From: Massilia sp.
Lineage (GTDB): Bacteria > Pseudomonadota > Gammaproteobacteria > Burkholderiales > Burkholderiaceae_D
DNA length: 7,534 nucleotides
Direction: 5' to 3'
NCBI GenBank assembly: GCA_003520365.1
Contig: DOUW01000542.1
Coordinates: forward strand, 1 to 7,534
Under the pieces are notes generated by a model. It did not search any database, was not told where the DNA came from, and was given only the letters and a program-made list of their open reading frames with translations. Within the stretch, counting starts at the first letter, position 1. The number at the start of each line of letters is the position of its first letter. This document shows, piece after piece, positions 1 to 6,004 of the stretch. The position numbers and the translations under genes were made by a program.

Positions 1-1
1 G

Positions 2-277
2 GCGGCCTCGCTGATGGCGCGGTCGGCGGCGAACCGGGCCTCGCTGTCCGGCGTCAGCCGCGTGGCGGCGGGCGTGTTCGACCGCGCGGACAAGTGGGCG
101 TTCGAGAATATGCGCAGGCTGGGCATGGATCCGGGTGCGGGGCTCAGCCTGCACCGGAAACTGGTGGCGCAGGGGGCTGCCTCGAACGCGTTCCTGCTCG
201 ACGAGAAGCGCTTGCGGGCGATGCAGGCGCTGGTGGCCGGCTTGCCCGGCAGCCGCGCTCAGGCGCGTGCAAGGTAG
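2..277 (+). CDS. C-terminal part of an unidentified protein (5' end outside window)
   Basis: The frame is open from the first bases of the window and ends at TAG 275-277. ATG at 14 is in frame, but the frame stays open upstream of it (AAS-L before M), so this is most likely the tail of a longer protein. The visible part is about 91 residues, mostly helix-forming and rich in Ala, Arg and Leu. It contains a mixed stretch (FDRADKWAFENMRRLGMDPG) that looks like real protein rather than a shadow frame. I see no catalytic motif, membrane segment or repeat and cannot name a family. The gene is convergent with the aldo/keto reductase, with 22 bases between the two stop codons and no obvious terminator hairpin there. 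Confidence 0.55.
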   Translation, partial: AASLMARSAANRASLSGVSRVAAGVFDRADKWAFENMRRLGMDPGAGLSLHRKLVAQGAASNAFLLDEKRLRAMQALVAGLPGSRAQARAR

Positions 278-299
278 CCGGCTTACGCGTCTCGATGCG

Positions 300-1100
300 T
301 CAGATCACTTCCAGCGGCACTTTCCGTGCGGGGGGCGGGAAGGCGCGATCCAGCGCGGCCATGTCCTGCGGCGACAGCGGTATGTCGAGCGCCTTGCCGA
401 GCTGCCCGACGTGGCCAGGCGTGCCCGCCTTCGGCAGCGCGATCGTCGCATCGTTGCGCAGCACCCAGCGCAAGGCGATCTGGGCCGGCGTTGCGCCATA
501 GTCCGCGGCAAGGCGCAGCAGCTCGGGGGCGCCGAGCAAGCGCCCCTGTTCGAGCGGGGAATACGCCATGACCGGGAGCGTGCGCTGCCGGCACCAGGGC
601 AGCAGGTCGAACTCGATGCCGCGTCGCGTCAGGTTATACAGCACCTGGTTGGCCGCCACCGCCTCCCCGCCGCGCAGGGCGAGCAGTTCCTCCATGTCCG
701 CCGTGTCGAAGTTGCTGACACCCCAGTAACGGATTTTCCCCGCGCGCAGCAGCGCATCGAAGGCCTCCAGCGTCTCTTCGAGCGGCACCGCGCCAGGCCA
801 GTGCAGCAGGTACATGTCGACGTAGTCGGTGCCAAGCCGGCGCAGGCTGTTCTCGCAGGCGTTGAGCGTTCCACGCCGCGTCGCATGGTGGGGAAGCACC
901 TTGCTGACGATGAAGGCATCGGTCCTGCGGCCGCTGAGCGCCTGGCCGATCAATTCCTCGGCGGCGCCGTCGCCATACATTTCGGCGGTGTCGATGACGT
1001 TCATCCCGCTGTCGACGGCGGACCGTATCGCATCGAGTTCGTTCTGCCGGTTTTCGGGACGCTCGCCCATGTGCCAGGTACCCAGGCCGAGCACCGGCAC
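300..1100 (-). CDS. Aldo/keto reductase (possible nonsense-shortened N terminus)
   Basis: NAD(P)H-dependent carbonyl reductase of the aldo/keto reductase superfamily: a cytosolic TIM barrel that reduces aldehydes and ketones. The physiological substrate cannot be told from sequence. Numbered from GTG at 1098-1100 (266 aa), the catalytic tetrad is complete: Asp37 and Tyr42 (DTAEMYG), Lys67 (IVSK) and His100 (YLLHWPG). Other family signatures are LRRLGTDYVDMYLLHWPG at 86-103, GKIRYWGVSNFD, the NQVLYNL strand and the cofactor-end segment IALPKAGTPGHVGQLGKAL. Upstream in the same frame the reading is ATG-CGC-TAG, then TRLPSGEQ, then the GTG. TRLPSGEQVPVLGLGTW is the normal N-terminal beta-hairpin of this family, so the ancestral start was probably ATG 1131-1133, with codon 3 now amber. 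The GTG is preceded by GGAGAG (1104-1109) and could rescue translation, so I call a coding gene rather than a pseudogene. It is transcribed divergently from the GGDEF/EAL gene. Confidence 0.85.
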   Translation of the reverse strand: MPVLGLGTWHMGERPENRQNELDAIRSAVDSGMNVIDTAEMYGDGAAEELIGQALSGRRTDAFIVSKVLPHHATRRGTLNACENSLRRLGTDYVDMYLLHWPGAVPLEETLEAFDALLRAGKIRYWGVSNFDTADMEELLALRGGEAVAANQVLYNLTRRGIEFDLLPWCRQRTLPVMAYSPLEQGRLLGAPELLRLAADYGATPAQIALRWVLRNDATIALPKAGTPGHVGQLGKALDIPLSPQDMAALDRAFPPPARKVPLEVI

Positions 1101-1103
1101 CTG

Positions 1104-1109
1104 CTCTCC
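1104..1109 (-). promoter_or_regulatory. Ribosome binding site supporting the GTG start of the aldo/keto reductase
   Basis: Minus-strand GGAGAG lies three bases before GTG 1098-1100 (five bases if only GGAG pairs). It matters because the upstream ATG runs into TAG after one further codon. The same bases also encode Ser-Gly-Glu of the conserved family hairpin, so the resemblance to a Shine-Dalgarno site may be fortuitous. Confidence 0.4.
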
Positions 1110-1130
1110 GGAGGGAAGTCGGGTCTAGCG

Positions 1131-1146
1131 CATGACTCTACCTTTC
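1131..1146 (-). promoter_or_regulatory. Ribosome binding site and ATG of a one-codon dead-end start upstream of the aldo/keto reductase
   Basis: On the minus strand GAAAGG (1141-1146) is followed by seven bases and ATG (1131-1133). This is a well-spaced initiation site in frame with the aldo/keto reductase, but it is followed by CGC and then TAG (1125-1127). It is either the relic of the original start or a minimal upstream ORF (Met-Arg-stop). Confidence 0.5.
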
Positions 1147-1261
1147 TGAAAAAACAAGCTGCATGATATGGATCGCCATTCTGGCACGGGCGCACGATGA
1201 ACGGGTGGGCGCGCCCCCGATCCGGCGCAGGTCGGAACTGAAGCTTTCTGAATGAAAACAA
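1142..1261. repeat. Imperfect direct repeat in the divergent intergenic region
   Basis: Copy one is CTTTCTGAAAAAACAA at 1142-1157. Copy two is CTTTCTGAATGAAAACAA at 1244-1261. The second is identical to the first except for an inserted TG. The copies start 102 bases apart and are the most AT-rich parts of an otherwise GC-rich region between the divergent aldo/keto reductase and GGDEF/EAL genes. Copy one overlaps the ribosome binding site of the dead-end ATG. They could be regulator sites or just A-rich promoter sequence. Confidence 0.4.
1163..1168 (-). promoter_or_regulatory. Possible -10 element for the aldo/keto reductase
   Basis: The minus strand reads TATCAT, five of six matches to TATAAT, about 30 bases before ATG 1131-1133. 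No good -35 hexamer sits at 16-18 bases, so this is a weak call. Confidence 0.25.
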
Positions 1262-1332
1262 AAAATTGAACTTCGCGCCGCACCGCCCGTCTTACAGGTT
1301 GCCGCTCTCACCCTGCCCGTCATTACCTGCGA

Positions 1333-4233
1333 GTGATGACGGCGCGACAATACGCGCGGCCAACCGGCCACAGACTGCGGAGCGACAGCGTGACCACGGA
1401 CAACGGATCGGCAAGCGGTGAGCATCCCGGCGTGTTGGACCGGCGGCAGCTCATCGAATGGCAGCTGGCCGAGGTCCAGGGAATCGGTCACGTCGGCACC
1501 TGGGAATTCCACCCGCACTCCGAACAGCTGGCCTGGTCCGCCGAGACCCGTCGCATCATGGGAGTCGACCAAAGCGGCTTCGACGGCAGGATCGAGAGCT
1601 ATCTGGCGTTGATCCACCCGGACGACCGGCGCGCGGTGGTGGCCGCGATCCGGGAGAACCGGCAGCAGCCGCGCCAGACCGAGCTCGAGCACCGTATCGT
1701 CCAGCCGGACGGCACGCTGCGCTACGTGCGCGTGCATGGGGTGCCGTACCGCGACGAAGCGGGGCAGCTGATGCTGGCCGGTACCTTGCACGACGTGACG
1801 GAGGCACGCGAATCGACCGCGGAGCTGCAGGCGCTGTCGCGCAGGCTCCTGGGAATGCTGGAGGCCATGGCCGACGCGTTCTATACGCTGGACAGGCAAT
1901 GGCGCTTCACCTACCTGAACGCGGCGACCGAGCGGCTGCTGCGGCGCCCGCGCCATGAGTTGCTCGGCAAGGTCATGTGGGACGAGTACCCGGACCTGGT
2001 CGGGACGCCCTTCGGGGACCAGTACGAGTTCGCGATGGCGCGCCGGCAGGCGGTCGCATTCGAGGAGTACTACGCGCCGCTGCGGGTGTGGAAGGAGGTA
2101 CGCCTCGTGCCCACGGATGAAGGCCTGGCCACCTATACCACCGAGATTACCGGGCGCAAGCGCCTGCAGGAGCTGGAGCGCGAAGCTGCCGAGCGCTTCA
2201 AGATGGTGGCCCGCGTGACCAGCGACATCATCTGGGATTGGGATGTCCCCAACGACCGCCTCTGGTGGAGCGAAGGGGCCCAATCCGTGTTCGGATACGA
2301 CGCGGACGCCTTCGGGAACGGGCTCGACGACTGGGTATCGCGGATCGCGCCGGAGGACCGCGAGCGCGTCGTCAATGGCGTGTACGCGGCCATGAACGAG
2401 GGGCGGGAAACCTGGACCGGGGAATACCGCTTCCTGCGCGGGGACGGCTCCTACGCCACCGTACGGGACCAATGCGTGTTCAGGCGCAATGCCGAAGGCG
2501 CCACGCTCAACGTGATCGGTTCGATGCTCGACGTCACCGCGCAGATGCAGGCCGAAGCCGCGCGCCGCGAGGCCGAAGCACGCAACCGGCTGCTGGCCTC
2601 GCTGCTGGACAAGGCCCACGATGCGATTTCGGTATCCGGCATCGACTTTCGGATCTCCTACTGGAACCAGGGCGCGGAACGGCTGTTCGGCTGGACCGCC
2701 GCCGAGGCGCTCGGGAAGACCAAGGTCGAGCTCCTGATGCTGGCCACGGACGACCTGGAACGGGCGCAGCGCGCGGTGTTGCGCAACGGCGAGTGGCGCG
2801 GCGAAATCGCCAAGCGGCGCAAGGATGGCCGCCCGGTGCCGGTCGAATCGCACCTGACGCTGGTGCGCGGCGACGATGGCCAGCCGCAGGCGGTGCTGGA
2901 GATCGAAACCGACATCACCCAGCGCAAGCAGGACGAGCATGCGATCCTGAGCCTGGCATTCTTCGACCACCTGACGCGCCTGCCGAACCGGCGCCTGCTG
3001 CTGGACCGCTTGCGGCACGCGGTCGCGGCGACCAAGCGCGACGGCCATGGCGGCGCGCTGCTCTTCATCGACCTGGATAACTTCAAAACCCTGAACGATA
3101 CGCTGGGGCACGACAAGGGCGACCAGCTGCTGCAGCAGGTGGCGCGGCGCCTGGAGGCGCGGGTGCCGCGGCGCAGCGATACGGTGGCGCGGCACGGCGG
3201 GGACGAATTCGTGATCGTGCTGGAGGACCTGAGCGCGCAGCCGGAAGAAGCGGCGGCCCAGGCCGAGCGCGTCGCCGAAAAGCTGATCGAGGCATTCGAC
3301 CAGCCGTTCCAGCTCGATGGGCACCAGCACTACGCGAGCCCGAGCATCGGCGTGGCCCTGTTCGACAAGGACATCCGGGACATCGACGAACTGCTCAAGC
3401 GCGCCGACCTGGCAATGTACCAGGCCAAGGCGGCCGGGCGGCACACGATCCGGTTTTTCGACCTGCACATGCAAACGGTGGTCAATGCGCGCGTCGAGCT
3501 CGAGGCCGACCTGCGCCGCAGCCTGCGCACCCAGGGATTCACCCTGCATTACCAGCGCCAGACCGACAGCAACGGCCAGACCGTGGGCGCGGAGGCGCTG
3601 CTGCGCTGGGAGCGCCCGAGCCGCCAGGACGTCTCGCCTTCCGTGTTCATCCCGCTGGCCGAAGAGACCGGGCTGATCCTGCAGCTGGGCGAGTGGGTGC
3701 TGGAAGCGGCATGCCGCCAGCTCGTGTCCTGGGGCAGCCGGCAGGACACGGCGCACCTGACGATGGCCGTCAACGTGAGCGCGCGCCAGTTCCGCCAGCA
3801 GGCCTTCGTGGACCAGGTCCTGCAGGTCATCGCGCGCACCGGCGCGGATCCGCGCCGGATCAAGCTCGAGCTGACCGAGAGCCTGCTGGTCGCGAACGTC
3901 GAGAATACGATCGACACCATGCATGCGCTCAAGGAGAAGGGCATCGGCTTTGCGCTCGACGACTTCGGCACGGGATACTCCTCGCTTGCCTACCTGAAGC
4001 GCCTGCCGCTGGACCAGCTGAAGATCGACCAGTCGTTCGTGCGCGACGTGCTCACCGACCCGAACGACGCCGCGATCGCCCGCACCATCCTCGGGCTGGG
4101 CCACACCCTGGGCCTGGACGTGATCGCTGAAGGCGTCGAGACGGCCGACCAGCGCAACTTTCTCGCCATGCACGGATGCCGCGCGTTCCAGGGTTACCTG
4201 TTCGGGCGGCCGGTGGCGGCGGAGCAATTCTAA
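1333..4233 (+). CDS. Bifunctional diguanylate cyclase/phosphodiesterase with four PAS domains (PAS-PAS-PAS-PAS-GGDEF-EAL)
   Basis: Cytosolic sensor that makes and/or degrades the second messenger c-di-GMP. No signal peptide or membrane segment is visible. Domains (966 aa numbered from GTG 1333): PAS1 ~48-160 ending DVTEARE; PAS2 ~168-276 ending EITGRK; PAS3 ~286-405 ending DVTAQ; PAS4 ~414-533 ending DITQRK; GGDEF ~538-710; EAL ~722-966. Charged helical linkers join PAS2 to PAS3 and PAS3 to PAS4. The cyclase site is intact (HLTRLPNRR, then GGDEF at 622-626), with an RxxD product-inhibition site at 613-616 exactly five residues before it. The phosphodiesterase site looks complete: EAL 754-756, NVSARQF, ELTES, DDFGTGYSS, KIDQSF, EGVET and QGYLF. 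Start choice is uncertain: GTG 1333 is followed directly by ATG 1336, neither with a good ribosome site, whereas GTG 1390 has GGAG seven bases upstream and would give 947 aa. The PAS ligands cannot be predicted. Confidence 0.95.
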   Translation: MMTARQYARPTGHRLRSDSVTTDNGSASGEHPGVLDRRQLIEWQLAEVQGIGHVGTWEFHPHSEQLAWSAETRRIMGVDQSGFDGRIESYLALIHPDDRRAVVAAIRENRQQPRQTELEHRIVQPDGTLRYVRVHGVPYRDEAGQLMLAGTLHDVTEARESTAELQALSRRLLGMLEAMADAFYTLDRQWRFTYLNAATERLLRRPRHELLGKVMWDEYPDLVGTPFGDQYEFAMARRQAVAFEEYYAPLRVWKEVRLVPTDEGLATYTTEITGRKRLQELEREAAERFKMVARVTSDIIWDWDVPNDRLWWSEGAQSVFGYDADAFGNGLDDWVSRIAPEDRERVVNGVYAAMNEGRETWTGEYRFLRGDGSYATVRDQCVFRRNAEGATLNVIGSMLDVTAQMQAEAARREAEARNRLLASLLDKAHDAISVSGIDFRISYWNQGAERLFGWTAAEALGKTKVELLMLATDDLERAQRAVLRNGEWRGEIAKRRKDGRPVPVESHLTLVRGDDGQPQAVLEIETDITQRKQDEHAILSLAFFDHLTRLPNRRLLLDRLRHAVAATKRDGHGGALLFIDLDNFKTLNDTLGHDKGDQLLQQVARRLEARVPRRSDTVARHGGDEFVIVLEDLSAQPEEAAAQAERVAEKLIEAFDQPFQLDGHQHYASPSIGVALFDKDIRDIDELLKRADLAMYQAKAAGRHTIRFFDLHMQTVVNARVELEADLRRSLRTQGFTLHYQRQTDSNGQTVGAEALLRWERPSRQDVSPSVFIPLAEETGLILQLGEWVLEAACRQLVSWGSRQDTAHLTMAVNVSARQFRQQAFVDQVLQVIARTGADPRRIKLELTESLLVANVENTIDTMHALKEKGIGFALDDFGTGYSSLAYLKRLPLDQLKIDQSFVRDVLTDPNDAAIARTILGLGHTLGLDVIAEGVETADQRNFLAMHGCRAFQGYLFGRPVAAEQF

Positions 4234-4239
4234 GGCGCC

Positions 4240-4262
4240 GCCCGCTCGTGCCCGCTCGTGCC
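4240..4262 (+). repeat. Tandem 10-base repeat after the GGDEF/EAL gene
   Basis: GCCCGCTCGT occurs twice head to tail, followed by GCC, starting seven bases after the TAA stop of the GGDEF/EAL gene. It is too short to assign a role; replication slippage is the simplest explanation. Confidence 0.45.
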
Positions 4263-4296
4263 GGATCGCCACTGCGGCGGTGTAGTATCGTGTCGA

Positions 4297-4312
4297 TCCG
4301 GGCTCATCCGGA
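4297..4312. repeat. Short inverted repeat between the GGDEF/EAL and acuI genes
   Basis: TCCGG-GCTCAT-CCGGA gives a five-pair stem with a six-base loop, followed by a pyrimidine-rich but not pure T stretch (CTTTCTTCCTGTC). It could be a weak terminator for the upstream gene or an operator for acuI. The evidence is slight. Confidence 0.2.
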
Positions 4313-4365
4313 CTTTCTTCCTGTCGCTTTCGCCTTCCGTCCACGCATTCCTTTGGAGATCCAGC

Positions 4366-5355
4366 ATGTTCACAGCAATCCTGCTCGACAAGAACGATGA
4401 CGGCGCCACCAGTGCCCGGCTTGCCCAGCTCGACGAACGCGCGTTGCCGGCCGACGGCGACGTATTGGCGCGCGTCGACTATTCGACGATCAACTACAAG
4501 GATGGCCTGGCCATCACCGGCAAGGCGCCTGTCGTGCGCAGCTGGCCGATGGTGCCGGGCATCGATGGCGCGGGCGAGGTCATCGCGTCGTCGCATCCGG
4601 ACTGGAAGGCGGGCGACGAATTCATCCTGAACGGTTGGGGTGTCGGTGAATCGCACTGGGGATGCCTGGCGCAGCGCGCCAGGCTGAAGGGCGGCTGGCT
4701 GATCGCACGGCCGCCGGGCATGTCGGCCCGGACCGCGATGGCGATCGGGACGGCGGGCTACACCGCGATGCTGTGCGTGATGGCGCTGGAAGAGCAGGGT
4801 GTCGCTCCCGACAGCGGCGACATCCTGGTAACTGGGGCATCCGGTGGCGTCGGCGGCATTGCGGTCGCGCTCCTCGCGAACCGGGGCTACCGCGTGGTCG
4901 CGTCCACCGGCAGGCTGGCCGAGGCCGATTACCTCGCATCCCTGGGCGCGGCCGAGGTCATCGACCGCGCAGCCCTGTCCACGCCGGCCAAGCCACTGCA
5001 GAAGGAGCGCTGGGCCGGGGTGGTCGATTCGGTGGGCTCGCACACGCTGGCCAATGCGGTCGCACAGACCCGTTATGGCGGCAGCGTCGCGGCATGCGGA
5101 CTGGCCCAGGGGATGGATTTTCCGGCCTCGGTGGCGCCGTTCATCCTGCGCGGCGTCAGGCTGATCGGCATCGACAGCGTGATGGCCCCGCCGCCGAAAC
5201 GCGTGGCGGCATGGGCGCGGCTGGCGAAGGAACTGGACGCCGACAAACTGGCAGCCATCACGCGGGAGATCGGATTGGCCGAGGCGCTCGTCCAGGCGCC
5301 GGAGCTGCTCGCCGGCAAGGTGCGCGGGCGGCTGGTGGTGAACGTCAACGCCTGA
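4366..5355 (+). CDS. acuI: AcuI/YhdH-family NADPH-dependent acrylyl-CoA reductase (medium-chain dehydrogenase/reductase)
   Basis: Zinc-free medium-chain reductase of the YhdH/AcuI group. Characterised members reduce the toxic electrophile acrylyl-CoA to propionyl-CoA with NADPH. The product is 329 aa, close to the ~325 aa of the family, and complete. Visible marks are the N-terminal catalytic-domain stretch YSTINYKDGLAITGKAP (39-55), WPMVPGIDGAGEV (60-72), the GWGVGESHWG segment, GTAGYTAMLCVMALE before the cofactor domain, the Rossmann glycine motif TGASGGVGG (156-164) and STGR (180-183), where this group usually binds the NADPH phosphate. The zinc-binding cysteines of alcohol dehydrogenases are absent. 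I chose ATG 4366 because GGAG lies seven bases upstream (4355-4358) and MFTAILLDK is the usual family opening; the longer frame from GTG 4258 adds 36 non-homologous-looking residues. No acrylate or DMSP genes adjoin it, so it may serve general detoxification. Substrate is by family only. Confidence 0.9.
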   Translation: MFTAILLDKNDDGATSARLAQLDERALPADGDVLARVDYSTINYKDGLAITGKAPVVRSWPMVPGIDGAGEVIASSHPDWKAGDEFILNGWGVGESHWGCLAQRARLKGGWLIARPPGMSARTAMAIGTAGYTAMLCVMALEEQGVAPDSGDILVTGASGGVGGIAVALLANRGYRVVASTGRLAEADYLASLGAAEVIDRAALSTPAKPLQKERWAGVVDSVGSHTLANAVAQTRYGGSVAACGLAQGMDFPASVAPFILRGVRLIGIDSVMAPPPKRVAAWARLAKELDADKLAAITREIGLAEALVQAPELLAGKVRGRLVVNVNA

Positions 5356-5386
5356 ACAAGACGCACCAGGGCACACCGGGGCACAC

Positions 5387-5432
5387 GGGCCGCGTGCCGG
5401 CCGGCAGCATCCGCACGCCAGCCCTATTTTTT
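5387..5432 (+). terminator. Probable rho-independent terminator of acuI
   Basis: A two-part stem is seen: GGGC 5387-5390 with GCCC 5421-5424, and GCGTGC 5392-5397 with GCACGC 5413-5418. It is followed at once by TATTTTTT (5425-5432). A 12-base palindrome, TGCCGGCCGGCA at 5395-5406, offers a competing fold. The T-tract is also the last codons (Lys-Lys-stop) of the convergent PRC-barrel gene, so the terminator overlaps that gene's end. On the minus strand the hairpin lacks a good T-run. Confidence 0.55.
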
Positions 5433-5870
5433 CTGGTACACGAACGGCGGCATGGCCTTCAGTGCATCCTTCGTCGCCCCAGGCAAGGTCAGCTGTTTAT
5501 TCTGGAGCTTCAACTGCTCGGCCGGAATGGCAACGTCCCGTTTGCCGAGGCCCAGGAACCCGCCGACGCCGATGATCGCATATGAGGCGGCGGGCGTGTT
5601 GCCGGCCTTGCCTGGAGAAATGATCAGGTCGTCGATCGTCCCGATCTTGTCGTTCTTGTCGTTGACCACCGTCTTGCCGAGCAGGTCGCGCTTGGTGCTC
5701 CATCCGACGACGACTTCTTCCATCTGGATCACGGTGACCCCCAGCGGCGCCCGGCCGGCAACCGGAGCGGCGGGCGCTTGCGCGGTCGAGTGCGCAGGCG
5801 CCTGTGCCGATGCGACGCCTACCCAGAGCGGGGCAAGCGATATCGTCAAGAGTGCGATGAAACGTTTCAT
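5424..5870 (-). CDS. Exported PRC-barrel domain protein
   Basis: 148-aa protein with a typical Sec signal peptide: MKR, a hydrophobic core (FIALLTISLAPLWVGV), and a probable signal peptidase I cut after ASA at residue 22. A short Ala/Pro/Gln-rich linker follows (23-43), then a PRC-barrel domain (~56-130) recognised by GWSTKRDLLGKTVVND, DKIGTIDDLIISP and a closing YAIIGVGGFLGLGKRDVAIP. PRC-barrels are small beta-barrels found in photosynthetic reaction centre subunit H, RimM and many stress-linked envelope proteins. They bind protein partners and no enzymatic role is expected. The start at 5868-5870 is set by a perfect AGGAGG (5875-5880) four bases upstream and by the signal peptide. The longer frame to 5900 would put ten charged residues before it. 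The gene stands alone after the dehydrogenase gene on the same strand, with an FNR-like box in the gap. Confidence 0.88.
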   Translation of the reverse strand: MKRFIALLTISLAPLWVGVASAQAPAHSTAQAPAAPVAGRAPLGVTVIQMEEVVVGWSTKRDLLGKTVVNDKNDKIGTIDDLIISPGKAGNTPAASYAIIGVGGFLGLGKRDVAIPAEQLKLQNKQLTLPGATKDALKAMPPFVYQKK

Positions 5871-5874
5871 GATG

Positions 5875-5880
5875 CCTCCT
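5875..5880 (-). promoter_or_regulatory. Consensus ribosome binding site of the PRC-barrel gene
   Basis: Minus-strand AGGAGG is separated by four bases from ATG 5868-5870. It decides the start in favour of the signal-peptide methionine over the longer frame. Confidence 0.8.
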
Positions 5881-5902
5881 TCGCGGCGATCCAGTCCCAT
5901 TC

Positions 5903-5908
5903 ATCATA
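5903..5908 (-). promoter_or_regulatory. Candidate -10 element for the PRC-barrel gene
   Basis: The minus strand reads TATGAT, five of six matches to the sigma-70 -10 consensus, 33 bases before the ATG. No recognisable -35 hexamer lies 17 bases upstream (CTCGCG), as expected if an activator is needed. Transcription would start near 5896, which puts the FNR-like box centre at roughly -73. Confidence 0.4.
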
Positions 5909-5949
5909 GGACCGTTCACCATGGGCGCGAGTGCACCGCGCGCGGGTGA

Positions 5950-5969
5950 AGGTCAAGCGGCCTTGATCT
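5950..5969. repeat. Eight-pair hairpin overlapping the FNR-like box
   Basis: AGGTCAAG (5950-5957), loop CGGC, and CTTGATCT (5962-5969) form eight pairs with one G-T. No T-run follows on either strand, so it is not a standard rho-independent terminator. With the FNR-like box it makes three alternating TCAAG/CTTGA half-sites. It may be part of the operator or a structure ending the dehydrogenase transcript. Confidence 0.35.
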
Positions 5970-5976
5970 GGCTCAA
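5963..5976. promoter_or_regulatory. FNR/ANR-like box upstream of the PRC-barrel gene
   Basis: TTGAT-CTGG-CTCAA matches the FNR/ANR/DNR consensus TTGAT-N4-ATCAA at nine of ten defined positions. It lies in the 168-base gap between the dehydrogenase stop and the PRC-barrel start, centred about 100 bases before the PRC-barrel ATG. FNR-type activators act at such upstream positions in class I promoters, and the gene has no good -35. Activation at low oxygen is therefore a reasonable inference, but a single box found by eye is not proof. Confidence 0.5.
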
Positions 5977-6004
5977 GCCTCCCTCGCGCCCGCGCGGCGC
6001 AGTC

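Noticed and set aside
278..299. Bidirectional terminator between the convergent genes at the left
   Set aside because: Only a four-base inverted match (ACGC/GCGT) and no T-run on either strand.
135..1166. A 343-codon plus-strand open frame over the aldo/keto reductase
   Set aside because: Mirror frame of a clearly conserved minus-strand gene; the composition is Arg/His/Gln-rich and no motif is present.
1266..1296. TTGAAC at 1266-1271 as a -35 for the GGDEF/EAL gene
   Set aside because: No acceptable -10 hexamer occurs at 16-18 bases; the best candidates (GTCTTA, CTTACA) are poor or wrongly spaced.
4281..4288. TAGTAT as a -10 element for acuI
   Set aside because: Only four of six consensus matches and no -35-like sequence upstream.
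4258..4365. Longer acuI start at GTG 4258
   Set aside because: No ribosome site precedes it and the extra 36 residues are unlike the family opening. ATG 4366 has GGAG at the right distance.
1138..5376. A 1412-codon open frame on the minus strand spanning the whole GGDEF/EAL and acuI genes
   Set aside because: Its codon boundaries coincide with those of both sense genes, so antisense stops could arise only from TTA, CTA or TCA sense codons, which a high-GC genome avoids. Its His/Arg/Gln/Leu-rich translation has no domain sense, while the plus strand encodes complete conserved proteins.
5370..5390. GGGCACAC occurring twice after acuI as a possible repeat array
   Set aside because: Two imperfect copies only, in low-complexity GC-rich sequence; not enough to call an element.
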